A DNA stretch of 32,401 nucleotides from an uncultured Methanobrevibacter sp. (GTDB taxonomy: Archaea > Methanobacteriota > Methanobacteria > Methanobacteriales > Methanobacteriaceae): positions 1 to 32,401 of the forward strand of contig NZ_CAJOKH010000036.1 in assembly GCF_905235195.1 (NCBI RefSeq), in the 5' to 3' direction. Position numbers and translations under genes: made by a program. The notes under the pieces are model-generated. The model searched no databases. It worked only from the letters and a program-made list of their open reading frames with translations, and was not told the DNA's origin. Below, piece after piece: positions 9,114-17,040 of this stretch. Each line of letters starts with the position of its first letter. Position 1 is the stretch's first letter.

Positions 9114-9129
9114 GGTAAAGTATATATTA
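9114..9129 (+). promoter_or_regulatory. archaeal BRE/TATA promoter for the NrdG2-type gene
   Basis: GGGTAAAG followed directly by TATATATTAG reads as a purine-rich BRE plus TATA box. The predicted start near 9150 gives a leader of about 55 nt before the ATG at 9208. The preceding 150 bp are T-rich and probably end the hisC transcript. Confidence 0.5.
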
Positions 9130-9207
9130 GAATAAAATAAACAATTATAAATATAATGTTTATTTATTATTAAATCCTAATTTTTATCTGGAGTATATTG
9201 TGATATT

Positions 9208-9918
9208 ATGTATTTTGGCGGTTCTGTTATTTCAAGTGTTGATTATCATGGACGAATTGCACTGGCTATTTTTTTATCACAATGTCCATTAAGATGTCCA
9301 TATTGTCAAAATGGCGAGTTACTTGAAGATAAATCTGAAAAGTCATTAGAAGAAGTTTTTAATCTTATTGATGATTCAAATGATTTTATTGATGCTGTTG
9401 TAATCTCTGGTGGTGAGCCTTTAGTGCAAGCTAGAGATGTTTTAGAGATTTTCAAATATTCTAAAAAATTAGGTCTTGAGACAAAATTAGATACAAGTGG
9501 AGTTTATCCAGAAAAATTAGAACCTTTACTGGACTGGATAGATTATCTTGCACTTGATATTAAGGTTCCTTTTGATAGGTATAAGGATGTTATCGGTGCA
9601 GATATAGGTTTGGACGTGAAAAAATCCATGGAAATGGCATATAATAAGGATGATTTAATTTTAGAATGTAGAACTACATATGTTCCAAAATTAATGTCTC
9701 TTGTAGATTTGGAAGCTATTTCAAAAATAGTCCAATGTGATATTTTCACTCTCCAACAATTTAGAAATAGAAATGTTCTTGATAAACATTTATATAAAAT
9801 CGATTCTCCAAATCCCATAGATATGAGAGAATTTGCACAATTTCTTAAAAAATATCACTTAAATAATATTGAAGTTCAGCTTAAAACAGCTGAATTTGGT
9901 GATGAGATAATCGAATAA
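9208..9918 (+). CDS. radical SAM activating enzyme, NrdG2 type (anaerobic ribonucleotide reductase activase family)
   Basis: Radical SAM protein of 236 residues resembling the NrdG2 family, annotated as anaerobic ribonucleoside-triphosphate reductase activating protein. The cluster-binding motif is C26-PLR-C30-PY-C33 (CxxxCxxC), followed by the SAM-binding SGGEPL near 68-73 and KLDTSGVYP. It should bind a [4Fe-4S] cluster, cleave SAM and install a glycyl radical on a partner. No glycyl radical enzyme (NrdD) is in this window, so the partner is inferred only. The ATG at 9208 has GTGAT 3 nt upstream, matching local practice. Other radical SAM activases (PflA-like) are possible. Confidence 0.83.
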   Translation: MYFGGSVISSVDYHGRIALAIFLSQCPLRCPYCQNGELLEDKSEKSLEEVFNLIDDSNDFIDAVVISGGEPLVQARDVLEIFKYSKKLGLETKLDTSGVYPEKLEPLLDWIDYLALDIKVPFDRYKDVIGADIGLDVKKSMEMAYNKDDLILECRTTYVPKLMSLVDLEAISKIVQCDIFTLQQFRNRNVLDKHLYKIDSPNPIDMREFAQFLKKYHLNNIEVQLKTAEFGDEIIE

Positions 9919-10229
9919 TTTAAACTTCTATAAATTCCATTTAATCTGTATTTTAATAAATTTATTATTAATTATACTAAAATATACTAAATATATCTTT
10001 TAATTCATTATAAATTCATGACTTATTTTATCTATTAATTAAATAACTTAATTAATATATTATCCAATTTTTTACTATTTTTTTATACTTTATTGGATAA
10101 TATGAAAATTTAATATATAATATAAAAGATAATATATTATGTTAAATATTTATTTTGAAATTTCTGATATTTTTTTAAAATAATTATATTAATCTATTAT
10201 ACTAGCAATAAATGAATTGAGAGTTTTTC
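9919..10229. other. spacer with a 12-bp inverted repeat upstream of the ASCH-TPR gene
   Basis: Non-coding and AT-rich. It holds a perfect 12-bp inverted repeat at 10067-10078/10092-10103 (ATATTATCCAAT and its complement) and, just after it, a TATA-like stretch at about 10110-10127 that could drive the next gene. Confidence 0.5.
10067..10103. repeat. perfect 12-bp inverted repeat
   Basis: ATATTATCCAAT (10067-10078) faces ATTGGATAATAT (10092-10103) across a 13-bp T-rich spacer. It lies just upstream of a TATA-like box and about 125 bp before the ASCH-TPR start. It could be an operator for a dimeric regulator, or a hairpin that ends the upstream transcript. Confidence 0.75.
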
Positions 10230-11366
10230 ATGCCAATTTTATCCTTCGGAAGTCAGAATATTAATATTATTACTGGAAGTAAACGGATGACTATCCGGAA
10301 AATATGGAAACATCCTCTTAAAGTTGGGGACCGTCTCTATTGTTATTGGAATTTAGTATCTAAAGAGAAAACGAAAATCTTTGAAGCTAAGGTTACAGAT
10401 ATAGATTTAATCAATTATGGTGATTTAAAATCAAATGATGAGTTAGCTAGAGAAGAAGGTTACGAGGATGCTAAAGATATGGTTCGGGAATTTAAAAAAA
10501 TGTATCTTGAACCCTTAAAGGATAGTGATGTTTTTCAGATTATATATTTTGAAAAATTAGATGTTGATGATTGGGAAGGAGAAAAAATTGATGAAAAGGC
10601 AATGATAACTCAAAGGGCAGATATTCTATTTGATAGCGGTAAATACGATAAATCAGTTTTATGTTATACTGCAGCATTAAAATTTGATACAGATGATGTT
10701 TATCTTTTAAATAAAAAGGGAGATAATCTTTCAAGGCTTGGAAAATTTGAAGAATCCTTAGAATGTTATGATAAAGCATTAGCTATTGAATCAGATAATG
10801 AATATATTTGGAACAATAAAGCTATTGCATACTTAAATTCAGGTAATCCGAATCAAGCTTTAAAAGCAAATGATAAAGCAATTAAAATTAATCCAAGAAA
10901 CACAGTTGTTCTATATTGGAGAGGATTTATTTTAGAAGTTTTAGGTAATCTTGAAGAAGCACTTCAAGTATATAATATTATTTTAAACATTGATGATACT
11001 AATCCTGAAGTGTGGAATGCTATTGGAGATATTTTAACTGATCTTGAAAGACCTGAAGATGCACTTTTAGCATATGATAAGGGTTTAGAATTATGTCTTG
11101 AAGATTCTCAAATAAGTGCAGTTGCTCAAAACCGTAGGGGTAATGCTCTTTTAGAGCTTGGAAGATTTAATGAAGCTTTAAATTGTTATGATAAGGCCAT
11201 ATCTATTGAAAAAGATAATACTTCCTTTTTACTTAATAAAGGTGTTGTTTTAATGGAACTTGGTGAGTTTCAACAAGCTGAAAACCTTTTTACTAAAGTT
11301 TTGGCAATAGATCCAAATAATGAGGATGCTAAAATCCTTAAAATAGAATGTCTTGAAAACTTTTAG
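10230..11366 (+). CDS. ASCH-domain protein with seven TPR repeats
   Basis: 378 residues in two parts. Residues 1-110 look like an ASCH (PUA-like) domain: ITGSKRMTIR matches the conserved GxKxxTiR strand, KVGDRLYCYW the GD turn, and DELAREEGYEDAKDMV plus VFQIIYFEKL the end of the fold; ASCH domains are thought to bind RNA. Residues about 122-378 are roughly seven tetratricopeptide repeats of 34 residues (for example GKFEESLECYDKALAIESDN and GRFNEALNCYDKAISIEKDN), a protein-binding scaffold. The cellular role is unknown; an RNA-linked adaptor is inference. The ribosome binding site is weak (TTGAGAG upstream), but the ASCH fold supports this start. No operon partner. Confidence 0.8.
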   Translation: MPILSFGSQNINIITGSKRMTIRKIWKHPLKVGDRLYCYWNLVSKEKTKIFEAKVTDIDLINYGDLKSNDELAREEGYEDAKDMVREFKKMYLEPLKDSDVFQIIYFEKLDVDDWEGEKIDEKAMITQRADILFDSGKYDKSVLCYTAALKFDTDDVYLLNKKGDNLSRLGKFEESLECYDKALAIESDNEYIWNNKAIAYLNSGNPNQALKANDKAIKINPRNTVVLYWRGFILEVLGNLEEALQVYNIILNIDDTNPEVWNAIGDILTDLERPEDALLAYDKGLELCLEDSQISAVAQNRRGNALLELGRFNEALNCYDKAISIEKDNTSFLLNKGVVLMELGEFQQAENLFTKVLAIDPNNEDAKILKIECLENF

Positions 11367-11708
11367 GGTTTTTATAATTTTAACTTAATTTATTCTATTA
11401 ATTTGATTTAGCTATACATATGCATATATGTACATCTATATTCTAGACAATAATTTTCAATATTTTTTTCACACTATTTTAATTATTAATATAATCTTTT
11501 ATTATTTTATATATTTTCACTTAACTTTTGTTTTATTTTGCCATTATTTTAATTATTTCATACCTTATTTTCACTTCAAATTTTATTCATTTTAAATTAT
11601 AATATTTAATTTTATTATTTTATACAATTTTTATAAAAAGAGGATTTTTTTATTTAGAGGATTTTTTTTATAGTGATCTTTATGTAAGTAGAATTTGTAT
11701 ATATCAAT
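11367..11708. other. spacer between convergent 3' ends
   Basis: No gene seen. It separates the ends of the plus-strand ASCH-TPR gene and the minus-strand zinc-ribbon gene. It holds T-rich tracts on the plus strand (11455-11560), an ACATATGCATATATGT palindrome-like stretch near 11416-11431, and two AGAGGATTTTTT steps at about 11639-11668. Confidence 0.5.
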
Positions 11709-12320
11709 TTATTTATCAATATTTTTTTTTAAAATAAGGGTTTTAATTTTTATTGAGATATATGCTCCAATAAAACTACTAATTACACCACCAATAAGAT
11801 ATATGAAGAGTTCTAAAAAATTTATCCGATTAAGCATAACAGAACTTCCGGAGGAAAGACTACTTATATCAACGCTTTGATTTACAGTTTCTGTAATTGA
11901 ACTTGAAATTACACTATTATTAACATAGCTTAAAACTCCACATAAAATTATCACAGTAACTATAATTAATAAAAAACCAAGGATATTGTTTACACCATCA
12001 GTAAAATCTCTACATCCATATATGCTAATAACAAAACTAGATAAAAATAATGAAATAATTATTATAAGCCCTAAATATCCAGTATAATCAAGTACTCCTT
12101 CGGTGTAAAATCCTTTTATAAGTTCTGAGAATATAAATAAAAAGATTCCAAAAAATATAATACCTATTATAATAGTAAACAAATCGGCATTTTTATCAAT
12201 ATCGATTTTACGTTTGCCATTGTGTTTTGAATTATTATTTATACTTGTTAGGTCGTATTGACAATTACAACAAATATTAGCACTATCTGTATTTTCCATT
12301 CCACAATTAGGACATTTCAC
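11709..12320 (-). CDS. zinc-ribbon membrane protein of unknown function
   Basis: 203 residues. The N-terminus is a short zinc ribbon: C3-PN-C6 and, eleven residues on, C17-CN-C20. A polar linker follows, then four predicted membrane helices at about 45-66, 78-100, 110-132 and 166-193. Small proteins with an N-terminal CPxCG ribbon followed by membrane helices are very common in Methanobrevibacter-type genomes, and nothing further can be assigned. The start is a GTG at 12320, chosen because GCTGAT sits 3 nt before it and the ribbon begins at residue 3; the nearby ATG is out of frame. It lies downstream of glmM copy 2 on the same strand, separated by 194 bp. Confidence 0.75.
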   Translation of the reverse strand: MKCPNCGMENTDSANICCNCQYDLTSINNNSKHNGKRKIDIDKNADLFTIIIGIIFFGIFLFIFSELIKGFYTEGVLDYTGYLGLIIIISLFLSSFVISIYGCRDFTDGVNNILGFLLIIVTVIILCGVLSYVNNSVISSSITETVNQSVDISSLSSGSSVMLNRINFLELFIYLIGGVISSFIGAYISIKIKTLILKKNIDK

Positions 12321-12514
12321 TTTATCAGCCTGGTATTTAAAAGTGTAATATATTATTAAAAATAAGTTTTAAAATCTTAAATATTAATGATTAATTATTT
12401 ATGAAGATATTTTGATTTTATTTTTATTTTTAGATTTAGTTTTATTTTAATTTTAAATTTATTGATTTAAATAAATATTTAAAAAAAGAATTAATTTAGA
12501 ATAAAATATGCAAT

Positions 12515-13876
12515 TTATTCTAAATATTTATTTACAAGAGAAATTCCCCATTCGGTCATTTCTTTTGATTTTTCAATATTATCAGTTTCAGCAAAACATC
12601 TGAAAATTGGTTCTGTTCCACTAGGTCTAATAATCACCCAGCCATCATCTTTAAGGATTTTAACACCATCAGTTGTATCAAGTGTATAATCTGTTGTGTT
12701 TTTAATCTCTTCAGCTATTTTTGTCATGACATTTTCTTTCTGGTCATCTGGACAATGGGTTTTCATTTTAACTGTATGGTAAACTGGAAGTTCTCCTACA
12801 AGTTGGGATAATGGTTTTTTCTCCTTTGCCATAATCTCTAAAATTTTACAAACAGTCATTGCAGCGTCTCTTCCATAAACAAAATCCGGAAAGATTAATC
12901 CACCATTTTCTTCTCCACCAAAAAGACCATTGGTTTCTTTAAGTTTTCTTGCAACAAGAAGATCTCCTACTGCAGTTGCAATAACTTCTCCATTATATTC
13001 TTCTGCAATATCATAGATTGCAGTTGATGTTGCAACTGTGGTTACAATAGTTCCTCCATTATTTTCTTTAAGCATTGCCTTCTCAACAAGTGTAAATGTT
13101 TTATCTCCTAAGACAAAATTCCCTAATTCATCAATACATATTGTTCGGTCCGCATCTCCATCATGTGCAAGTCCAATATCTGCATTTAATTCTTTTACAG
13201 TACTTATTAAATCTTGAAGATTTTCTTCAATTGGTTCTGGGTCACGTCCTGGGAAGTGTCCATCAGCTTGACAATTAATAGTTGTAACATCACAGCCAAG
13301 TTTTCTAAGTAAATATGGCGCAGTATAGGATCCTGCACCGGAACCTGTATCTACAACTACTTTTAATTTTGCATCTTTAATTGCTTCTATATCTACGCCC
13401 TTAATTGCCTCTGTAATATATTCGTTGATAATAGTGTTATTTGTGTAAAATTTACCTATTTCATTCCAACTAGCTCTTTTAGGTTCTCCATCAAAGAATA
13501 TATCTTCAATTTTTATTTCCATATCATCCCTTGTACCTATTCCATCTTCATCTACAAATTTGAGACCATTATATTCTGGAGGGTTGTGGGATGCAGTTAC
13601 TATAATTCCACCATCATAATAGTTTCTAACTGCATATTGTATTGCAGGTGTTGGAAGTATTCCTAAATCTACTACGTCACATCCTGAAGATAATAATCCT
13701 GCAGCAATTCCATTTTTAAGCATAGGTGTTGTTGTTCTTGTATCTCCACCAATAGCAACAGTTCCTTGTACTAATGTACCATAACTTGCTGCAAGTCTAG
13801 ATGCAAATTCAGGAGTCATTTCTTCATTTGCTATTCTACGAATACCGAAAGTTCCAAATAATCTTTTTTTAGACAT
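12515..13876 (-). CDS. glmM: phosphoglucosamine mutase-type phosphohexomutase (intact, copy 2)
   Basis: Alpha-D-phosphohexomutase of 453 residues, full length. It has TASHNP with catalytic Ser96, the Mg-binding DGDADR at 239-244, the sugar-binding GEENGG at 321-326 and the phosphate-binding RPSGTEP at 417-423. The N-terminal motif is LFGTFGIRRIANEE, a variant of the usual FGTxGxRG seen also in archaeal GlmM-like proteins. Probable reaction is GlcN-6-P to GlcN-1-P, although phosphomannomutase or phosphoglucomutase activity cannot be ruled out. AGGAGAT lies before the ATG. It is the paralogue of the frameshifted gene at 4197-5542 and could cover for it, though their substrates may differ. Confidence 0.88.
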   Translation of the reverse strand: MSKKRLFGTFGIRRIANEEMTPEFASRLAASYGTLVQGTVAIGGDTRTTTPMLKNGIAAGLLSSGCDVVDLGILPTPAIQYAVRNYYDGGIIVTASHNPPEYNGLKFVDEDGIGTRDDMEIKIEDIFFDGEPKRASWNEIGKFYTNNTIINEYITEAIKGVDIEAIKDAKLKVVVDTGSGAGSYTAPYLLRKLGCDVTTINCQADGHFPGRDPEPIEENLQDLISTVKELNADIGLAHDGDADRTICIDELGNFVLGDKTFTLVEKAMLKENNGGTIVTTVATSTAIYDIAEEYNGEVIATAVGDLLVARKLKETNGLFGGEENGGLIFPDFVYGRDAAMTVCKILEIMAKEKKPLSQLVGELPVYHTVKMKTHCPDDQKENVMTKIAEEIKNTTDYTLDTTDGVKILKDDGWVIIRPSGTEPIFRCFAETDNIEKSKEMTEWGISLVNKYLE

Positions 13877-14068
13877 GTTATCTCCTTTATTATATTGTAT
13901 AATTAAATTCTAATCAATTAATATTATTTTCATTTGTTTGTTTAAATTGTTTATTAATTTTTTACTTTTTAGGTAAACTATTATTATTATATTATTATTA
14001 TTTTATTTTAATTATTAATATTTTTTAGTTATTCACTTAATTTTAAAAATTTATAGATAAGTTATAAA

Positions 14069-14237
14069 TAATATTTGGCTTTGTAGAAATCCTCCTATTT
14101 ATTATATTTTAGTTAAACAATAAAAAATAAAATTAATTAAAATTAAGATCCATTTCAAACATTAAGGTCATAAAAAAAATTGATTTTTATAAAAATTTTT
14201 GCAAAAATCAATATGATTTCTACAAAGTCTAATATTT
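14069..14237. mobile_element. MITE-like element, 153 bp, with 15-bp terminal inverted repeats and 8-bp target duplication
   Basis: The left end at 14077 reads GGCTTTGTAGAAATC and the right end at 14215-14229 reads GATTTCTACAAAGTC; these are inverted copies matching at 14 of 15 positions. Directly outside, TAATATTT occurs on both sides (14069-14076 and 14230-14237), a classic target-site duplication. Inside is a further stem (TTGATTTTT against AAAAATCAA, about 14180-14211). There is no transposase, so it would need one in trans. The M. smithii element ISM1 is reported to make 8-bp duplications, which fits, but I cannot verify that the ends match. Confidence 0.85.
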
Positions 14238-14387
14238 TAAAAAATGAAGATTTAACCTTTTAATTTTCTTTTAGAAAATAGGACTATTATTAATTTTTAT
14301 TTATATTTAAAATTTAAAACTTCATTAAGAAATTAGGATAATTCATAGAATTATAATTTTTATTTTATAAAATTTATTCATCCTATA

Positions 14388-14399
14388 ATTTTATATTTC
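14388..14399 (+). promoter_or_regulatory. TATA-like box for the 14423-14600 RNA
   Basis: AATTTTATATTT at this position would place transcription start 22-27 nt downstream of its centre, at about 14418-14424, which coincides with the first base of the first hairpin of the RNA candidate at 14423. The match to the consensus is moderate. Confidence 0.35.
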
Positions 14400-14422
14400 T
14401 AGTTAATTTATTAGTTTTATAT

Positions 14423-14600
14423 TCTTAATAATGCAGAATTTTTTTAAAAAAAGAGTTTTGTCAGTTAAATTCTGCACGTATTAAGAAATTTAAAGTAGAG
14501 AATGTCTTTAATAAAGGTTTAAAATTTAAAGACATGTTTCAAAATTTTTTTGTAGGTGAGGGGTTGAGTTAAGGGAAATTTTGAACCTCTACTTTTTTTA
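14423..14600 (+). ncRNA. candidate structured non-coding RNA (hairpin plus three-way junction, U-tail)
   Basis: Read by eye, this stretch folds almost completely. The first hairpin pairs 14423-14430 with 14479-14486 and 14432-14441 with 14467-14476. After 5 nt, P1 pairs AAAGTAGAG (14492-14500) with CTCTACTTT (14587-14595). Enclosed by P1 are P2, ATGTCTTTA (14502-14510) with TAAAGACAT (14527-14535), and P3, 14536-14547 with 14576-14586 (11 pairs, one bulge). The three stems abut with a single unpaired base, forming a three-way junction. P3 ends in a 28-nt G-rich loop containing GUAGGUGAGGGGUUGAG. A T7 run at 14593-14599 marks plus-strand termination. All genes around it are on the minus strand. 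No known RNA family recognised. Confidence 0.6.
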
Positions 14601-14637
14601 TAAATCAAACTATGTTTAATTTATAATCGTAATTTAG

Positions 14638-15033
14638 TTAAATAATTTCTAATCCATTTATATCATCAATGGTTAGTTCTAATTCATTATTATATTGAGT
14701 TACAGTTCCTGTAACCTTTACTTTTCTATTTTTAAATTGATTAATGTTAATATTATGATCTTCAAAATCTTTAAGGCCAGACTCAAATACTATTATATTT
14801 ATTTTTCCACTTCCATCATATAGTGTTAAAAAACATGTATCAGTATTTTTTGAAAATTTAATTTCACTTATTACTCCATTTACAGAAATTTTTTCATTAA
14901 TATTATTGCTAGTAATTTCTCCAATTTCTAGTTCTTTAGTTTCTATATAACTAGAGCTTATTATCAGTCCAATAACTCCAATAATTGTTGTAATAAGTGC
15001 AATTTTATATATTTCCTTATCACCTAGTATCAT
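14638..15033 (-). CDS. membrane-anchored OB-fold nucleic-acid-binding-type protein
   Basis: 131 residues. A membrane helix at about 10-29 (ALITTIIGVIGLIISSSYI) is followed by an OB-fold of the tRNA-anticodon/single-strand-binding type. The pattern VNGVISEIKFSKNTDTCFLTLYDG then SGKINIIVFE and VKVTGTVTQYNNELELTI is typical of these beta-barrels. Binding of nucleic acid is suggested by the family, but many short membrane-tethered OB proteins have no known role. Two in-frame ATGs lie at 15039 and 15033; I prefer 15033 because AAGGT then falls at the usual distance, while it abuts the first ATG. A strong promoter lies just upstream. Confidence 0.7.
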   Translation of the reverse strand: MILGDKEIYKIALITTIIGVIGLIISSSYIETKELEIGEITSNNINEKISVNGVISEIKFSKNTDTCFLTLYDGSGKINIIVFESGLKDFEDHNININQFKNRKVKVTGTVTQYNNELELTIDDINGLEII

Positions 15034-15079
15034 AATCATACCTTATGATTTTGAATTCTATTTAATACTTGTAGGTGAG

Positions 15080-15097
15080 TGTATATAAACCTTTTTT
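15080..15097 (-). promoter_or_regulatory. strong archaeal promoter for the OB-fold gene
   Basis: On the minus strand AAAAAAGG precedes TTTATATAC (box A at 15082-15089), close to the textbook BRE-TATA combination. The expected start near 15059 leaves a leader of about 25 nt. Confidence 0.65.
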
Positions 15098-15280
15098 AAT
15101 TTAAACTAAATTAAGCATTTATTTTAAAAAATAAGATTGTATTTTAAATAATTTTTATTTTTAAAATAATTCTAAATTCTAAAATATTTTTTAATTTTAT
15201 TTTGCATCGAAGAAAAAATAGTTGATGAGATTTATTTGATTTTGAAAAATAAAAAAATCAATATATATTTGAAAATTAAT

Positions 15281-15308
15281 AAAAAAAAGATTAATATAAT
15301 AATCTTTT
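15281..15308 (-). terminator. hairpin and T-run terminator after DNA ligase
   Basis: On the minus strand, starting 35 nt after the ligase stop, AAAAGATTA pairs with TAATCTTTT across a 6-nt loop and runs straight into T8. This is the clearest hairpin-type terminator in the window. The rest of the 15034-15342 spacer holds only the OB-gene promoter and AT-rich filler. Confidence 0.7.
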
Positions 15309-15342
15309 ATATAAAATCTAGAAAAATATTATAAAAAAATTA

Positions 15343-16992
15343 TTAAGCTTTATACATTAATTCAAGTCTTTCAATTGTATCAATGTCTTTAAGGCCTTTA
15401 TCTTCTCTTATTCTTTTTACTACGGGAAATCTCAACGAATAACCCGCTTCATATTCTGGAGATTTTACGATTTCACTATAAGCTATTTCAAAAATAATTT
15501 TTGGTTCTACTGTAATTTTAGTACCTTTTTGAGAAATTTTATATTCTTCCATTTTTTGTGTTAGCTCTTCTAATTGTTCATCACTAAGGCCAGTACCTAC
15601 TTGAGCTATTGGTTTAAGATTTTCATCTTCATCTTGTAGTGCAATAAGGTAAGATCCGATAAATTCTCCTCTTTTTCCAATACCTTTTGTTCCTCCAATA
15701 ACTACAACATCTAAGTTTTCAGGTTCTGCTTTGTATTTAAGCATTTTCTTTCCACGAATACCTGGAATATATGGTTCATAAGCATTTTTTATCATAATTC
15801 CTTCATGGCCTCCACTAATTGACTCTTCAAATAATTGTTTTGCATCATCAATATTTCCAGGACTACACAATACAAGTTTGCTTAAATGAACCATATCTGT
15901 TGTAGTTACAATACTTTCTAAAATTTCCCGTCTTGTTTTAATTGGATTATCGATTAAAGGCTCTTTATAATATAATAAATCATATAAGTATAATTCTACA
16001 GGTATGTTTTCCATAGTCTCTTCAATATTATATTTACGTCTTACACGATGTAGAATATGTTGGAAAGATAAAGGCTTTCCATTACGGGTAGCTATTATTT
16101 CTCCTTCTGCTATAAAATCATTATCTGGAAAAGCAATCTTTATTTCTTCGACAATTTCAGGAATTGCTTTTGTAATATTTTCAAGTCTACGTGTAAAGAG
16201 AGTAACCTCTCCATTATGTTTGTGGATTTGACATCTAATACCATCATATTTAGTCTCACATAATGCAAGACCCATTTCATTAATACTAATATCAATTCCT
16301 TCAGATAATTGTGCAAGCATTAATTTAACAGGCTTTCCTGGTGTAAGATTTAGTTTTTGTAGGCCTTCTCCACCTTCTTCTTTTGCTACCTTTGCAACGA
16401 GACCTAAATCATTTGTAAGCATAGATGCTCTATCTACAATTTCCTTATCAATGGAAAATGCTCCTGCTATTCCGTCTCTAATAATTCCTTCACCGACACC
16501 AATACGTAACTGTTCAACAATGGTTCTACAAATGTATTTAGATTCAACAGCACTTGCAGAAGATAATAATTCAAGAATAATAGAAATTTTTCGTGATGTT
16601 GATCTATTACCTGAGATTTCAGTTAATTTTCTAAGATTATTAAAGACAAATTCAATTGTAAGTGGTTGTGAGAAGAAAGTCATCTGTTTTTTATTTTTAA
16701 CAAGTACTTCACTAGCAGCACCAATATCTCCTTTGTCTCTAACTTTATCCTCCACCTCCAGAACACTTACACCAGCTACATCTGCAACTGCTTTCATTAT
16801 AAGTTTGTCTCCAATTCCTTGTTCCTCTTCACTCCATGAAGGGAAAACTTTTCCAAGGCACATAAGTGTTACTTGTGGTAGAAGCTCACTATCTACAGTT
16901 TTAAGAAAATTAGATAATATTTCAGTTTTCTCTAATCTTTTTGTAGTAGCATTTAATGCTTCATAAATATTAACTAATTCTTCATATTTCAT
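15343..16992 (-). CDS. lig: ATP-dependent DNA ligase
   Basis: Joins nicks during replication and repair through an enzyme-adenylate intermediate. The 549 residues are the usual length of archaeal replicative ligases. Residues 1-215 form the DNA-binding domain (RIGVGEGIIRDGI near 163). The adenylation domain carries the motif I lysine Lys248 in ETKYDGIR; later motifs include RRLENITK, EGEI, LYLYDLLYY, GHEGIMIKN and KMLKYKAE. The C-terminal OB domain ends with SLRFPVVKRIREDKG. AGGAAGAT lies before the ATG. It starts 48 nt downstream of thiC on the same strand, so read-through from thiC is likely although the functions are unrelated. Confidence 0.95.
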   Translation of the reverse strand: MKYEELVNIYEALNATTKRLEKTEILSNFLKTVDSELLPQVTLMCLGKVFPSWSEEEQGIGDKLIMKAVADVAGVSVLEVEDKVRDKGDIGAASEVLVKNKKQMTFFSQPLTIEFVFNNLRKLTEISGNRSTSRKISIILELLSSASAVESKYICRTIVEQLRIGVGEGIIRDGIAGAFSIDKEIVDRASMLTNDLGLVAKVAKEEGGEGLQKLNLTPGKPVKLMLAQLSEGIDISINEMGLALCETKYDGIRCQIHKHNGEVTLFTRRLENITKAIPEIVEEIKIAFPDNDFIAEGEIIATRNGKPLSFQHILHRVRRKYNIEETMENIPVELYLYDLLYYKEPLIDNPIKTRREILESIVTTTDMVHLSKLVLCSPGNIDDAKQLFEESISGGHEGIMIKNAYEPYIPGIRGKKMLKYKAEPENLDVVVIGGTKGIGKRGEFIGSYLIALQDEDENLKPIAQVGTGLSDEQLEELTQKMEEYKISQKGTKITVEPKIIFEIAYSEIVKSPEYEAGYSLRFPVVKRIREDKGLKDIDTIERLELMYKA

Positions 16993-17040
16993 TTTATCTT
17001 CCTAAATATTCTATTATTCGGTTCATTTATTATTCTAAAT

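Larger units (their letters stand above)
13877..14637. other. 761-bp gene-free spacer holding a transposon-like element and an RNA candidate
   Basis: No open frame looks coding. The part next to glmM copy 2 (13877-14068) must carry that gene's promoter. A 153-bp element with terminal inverted repeats and an 8-bp target duplication occupies 14069-14237. A well-folded RNA candidate occupies 14423-14600, pointing toward the 3' end of the OB-fold gene. Confidence 0.8.
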
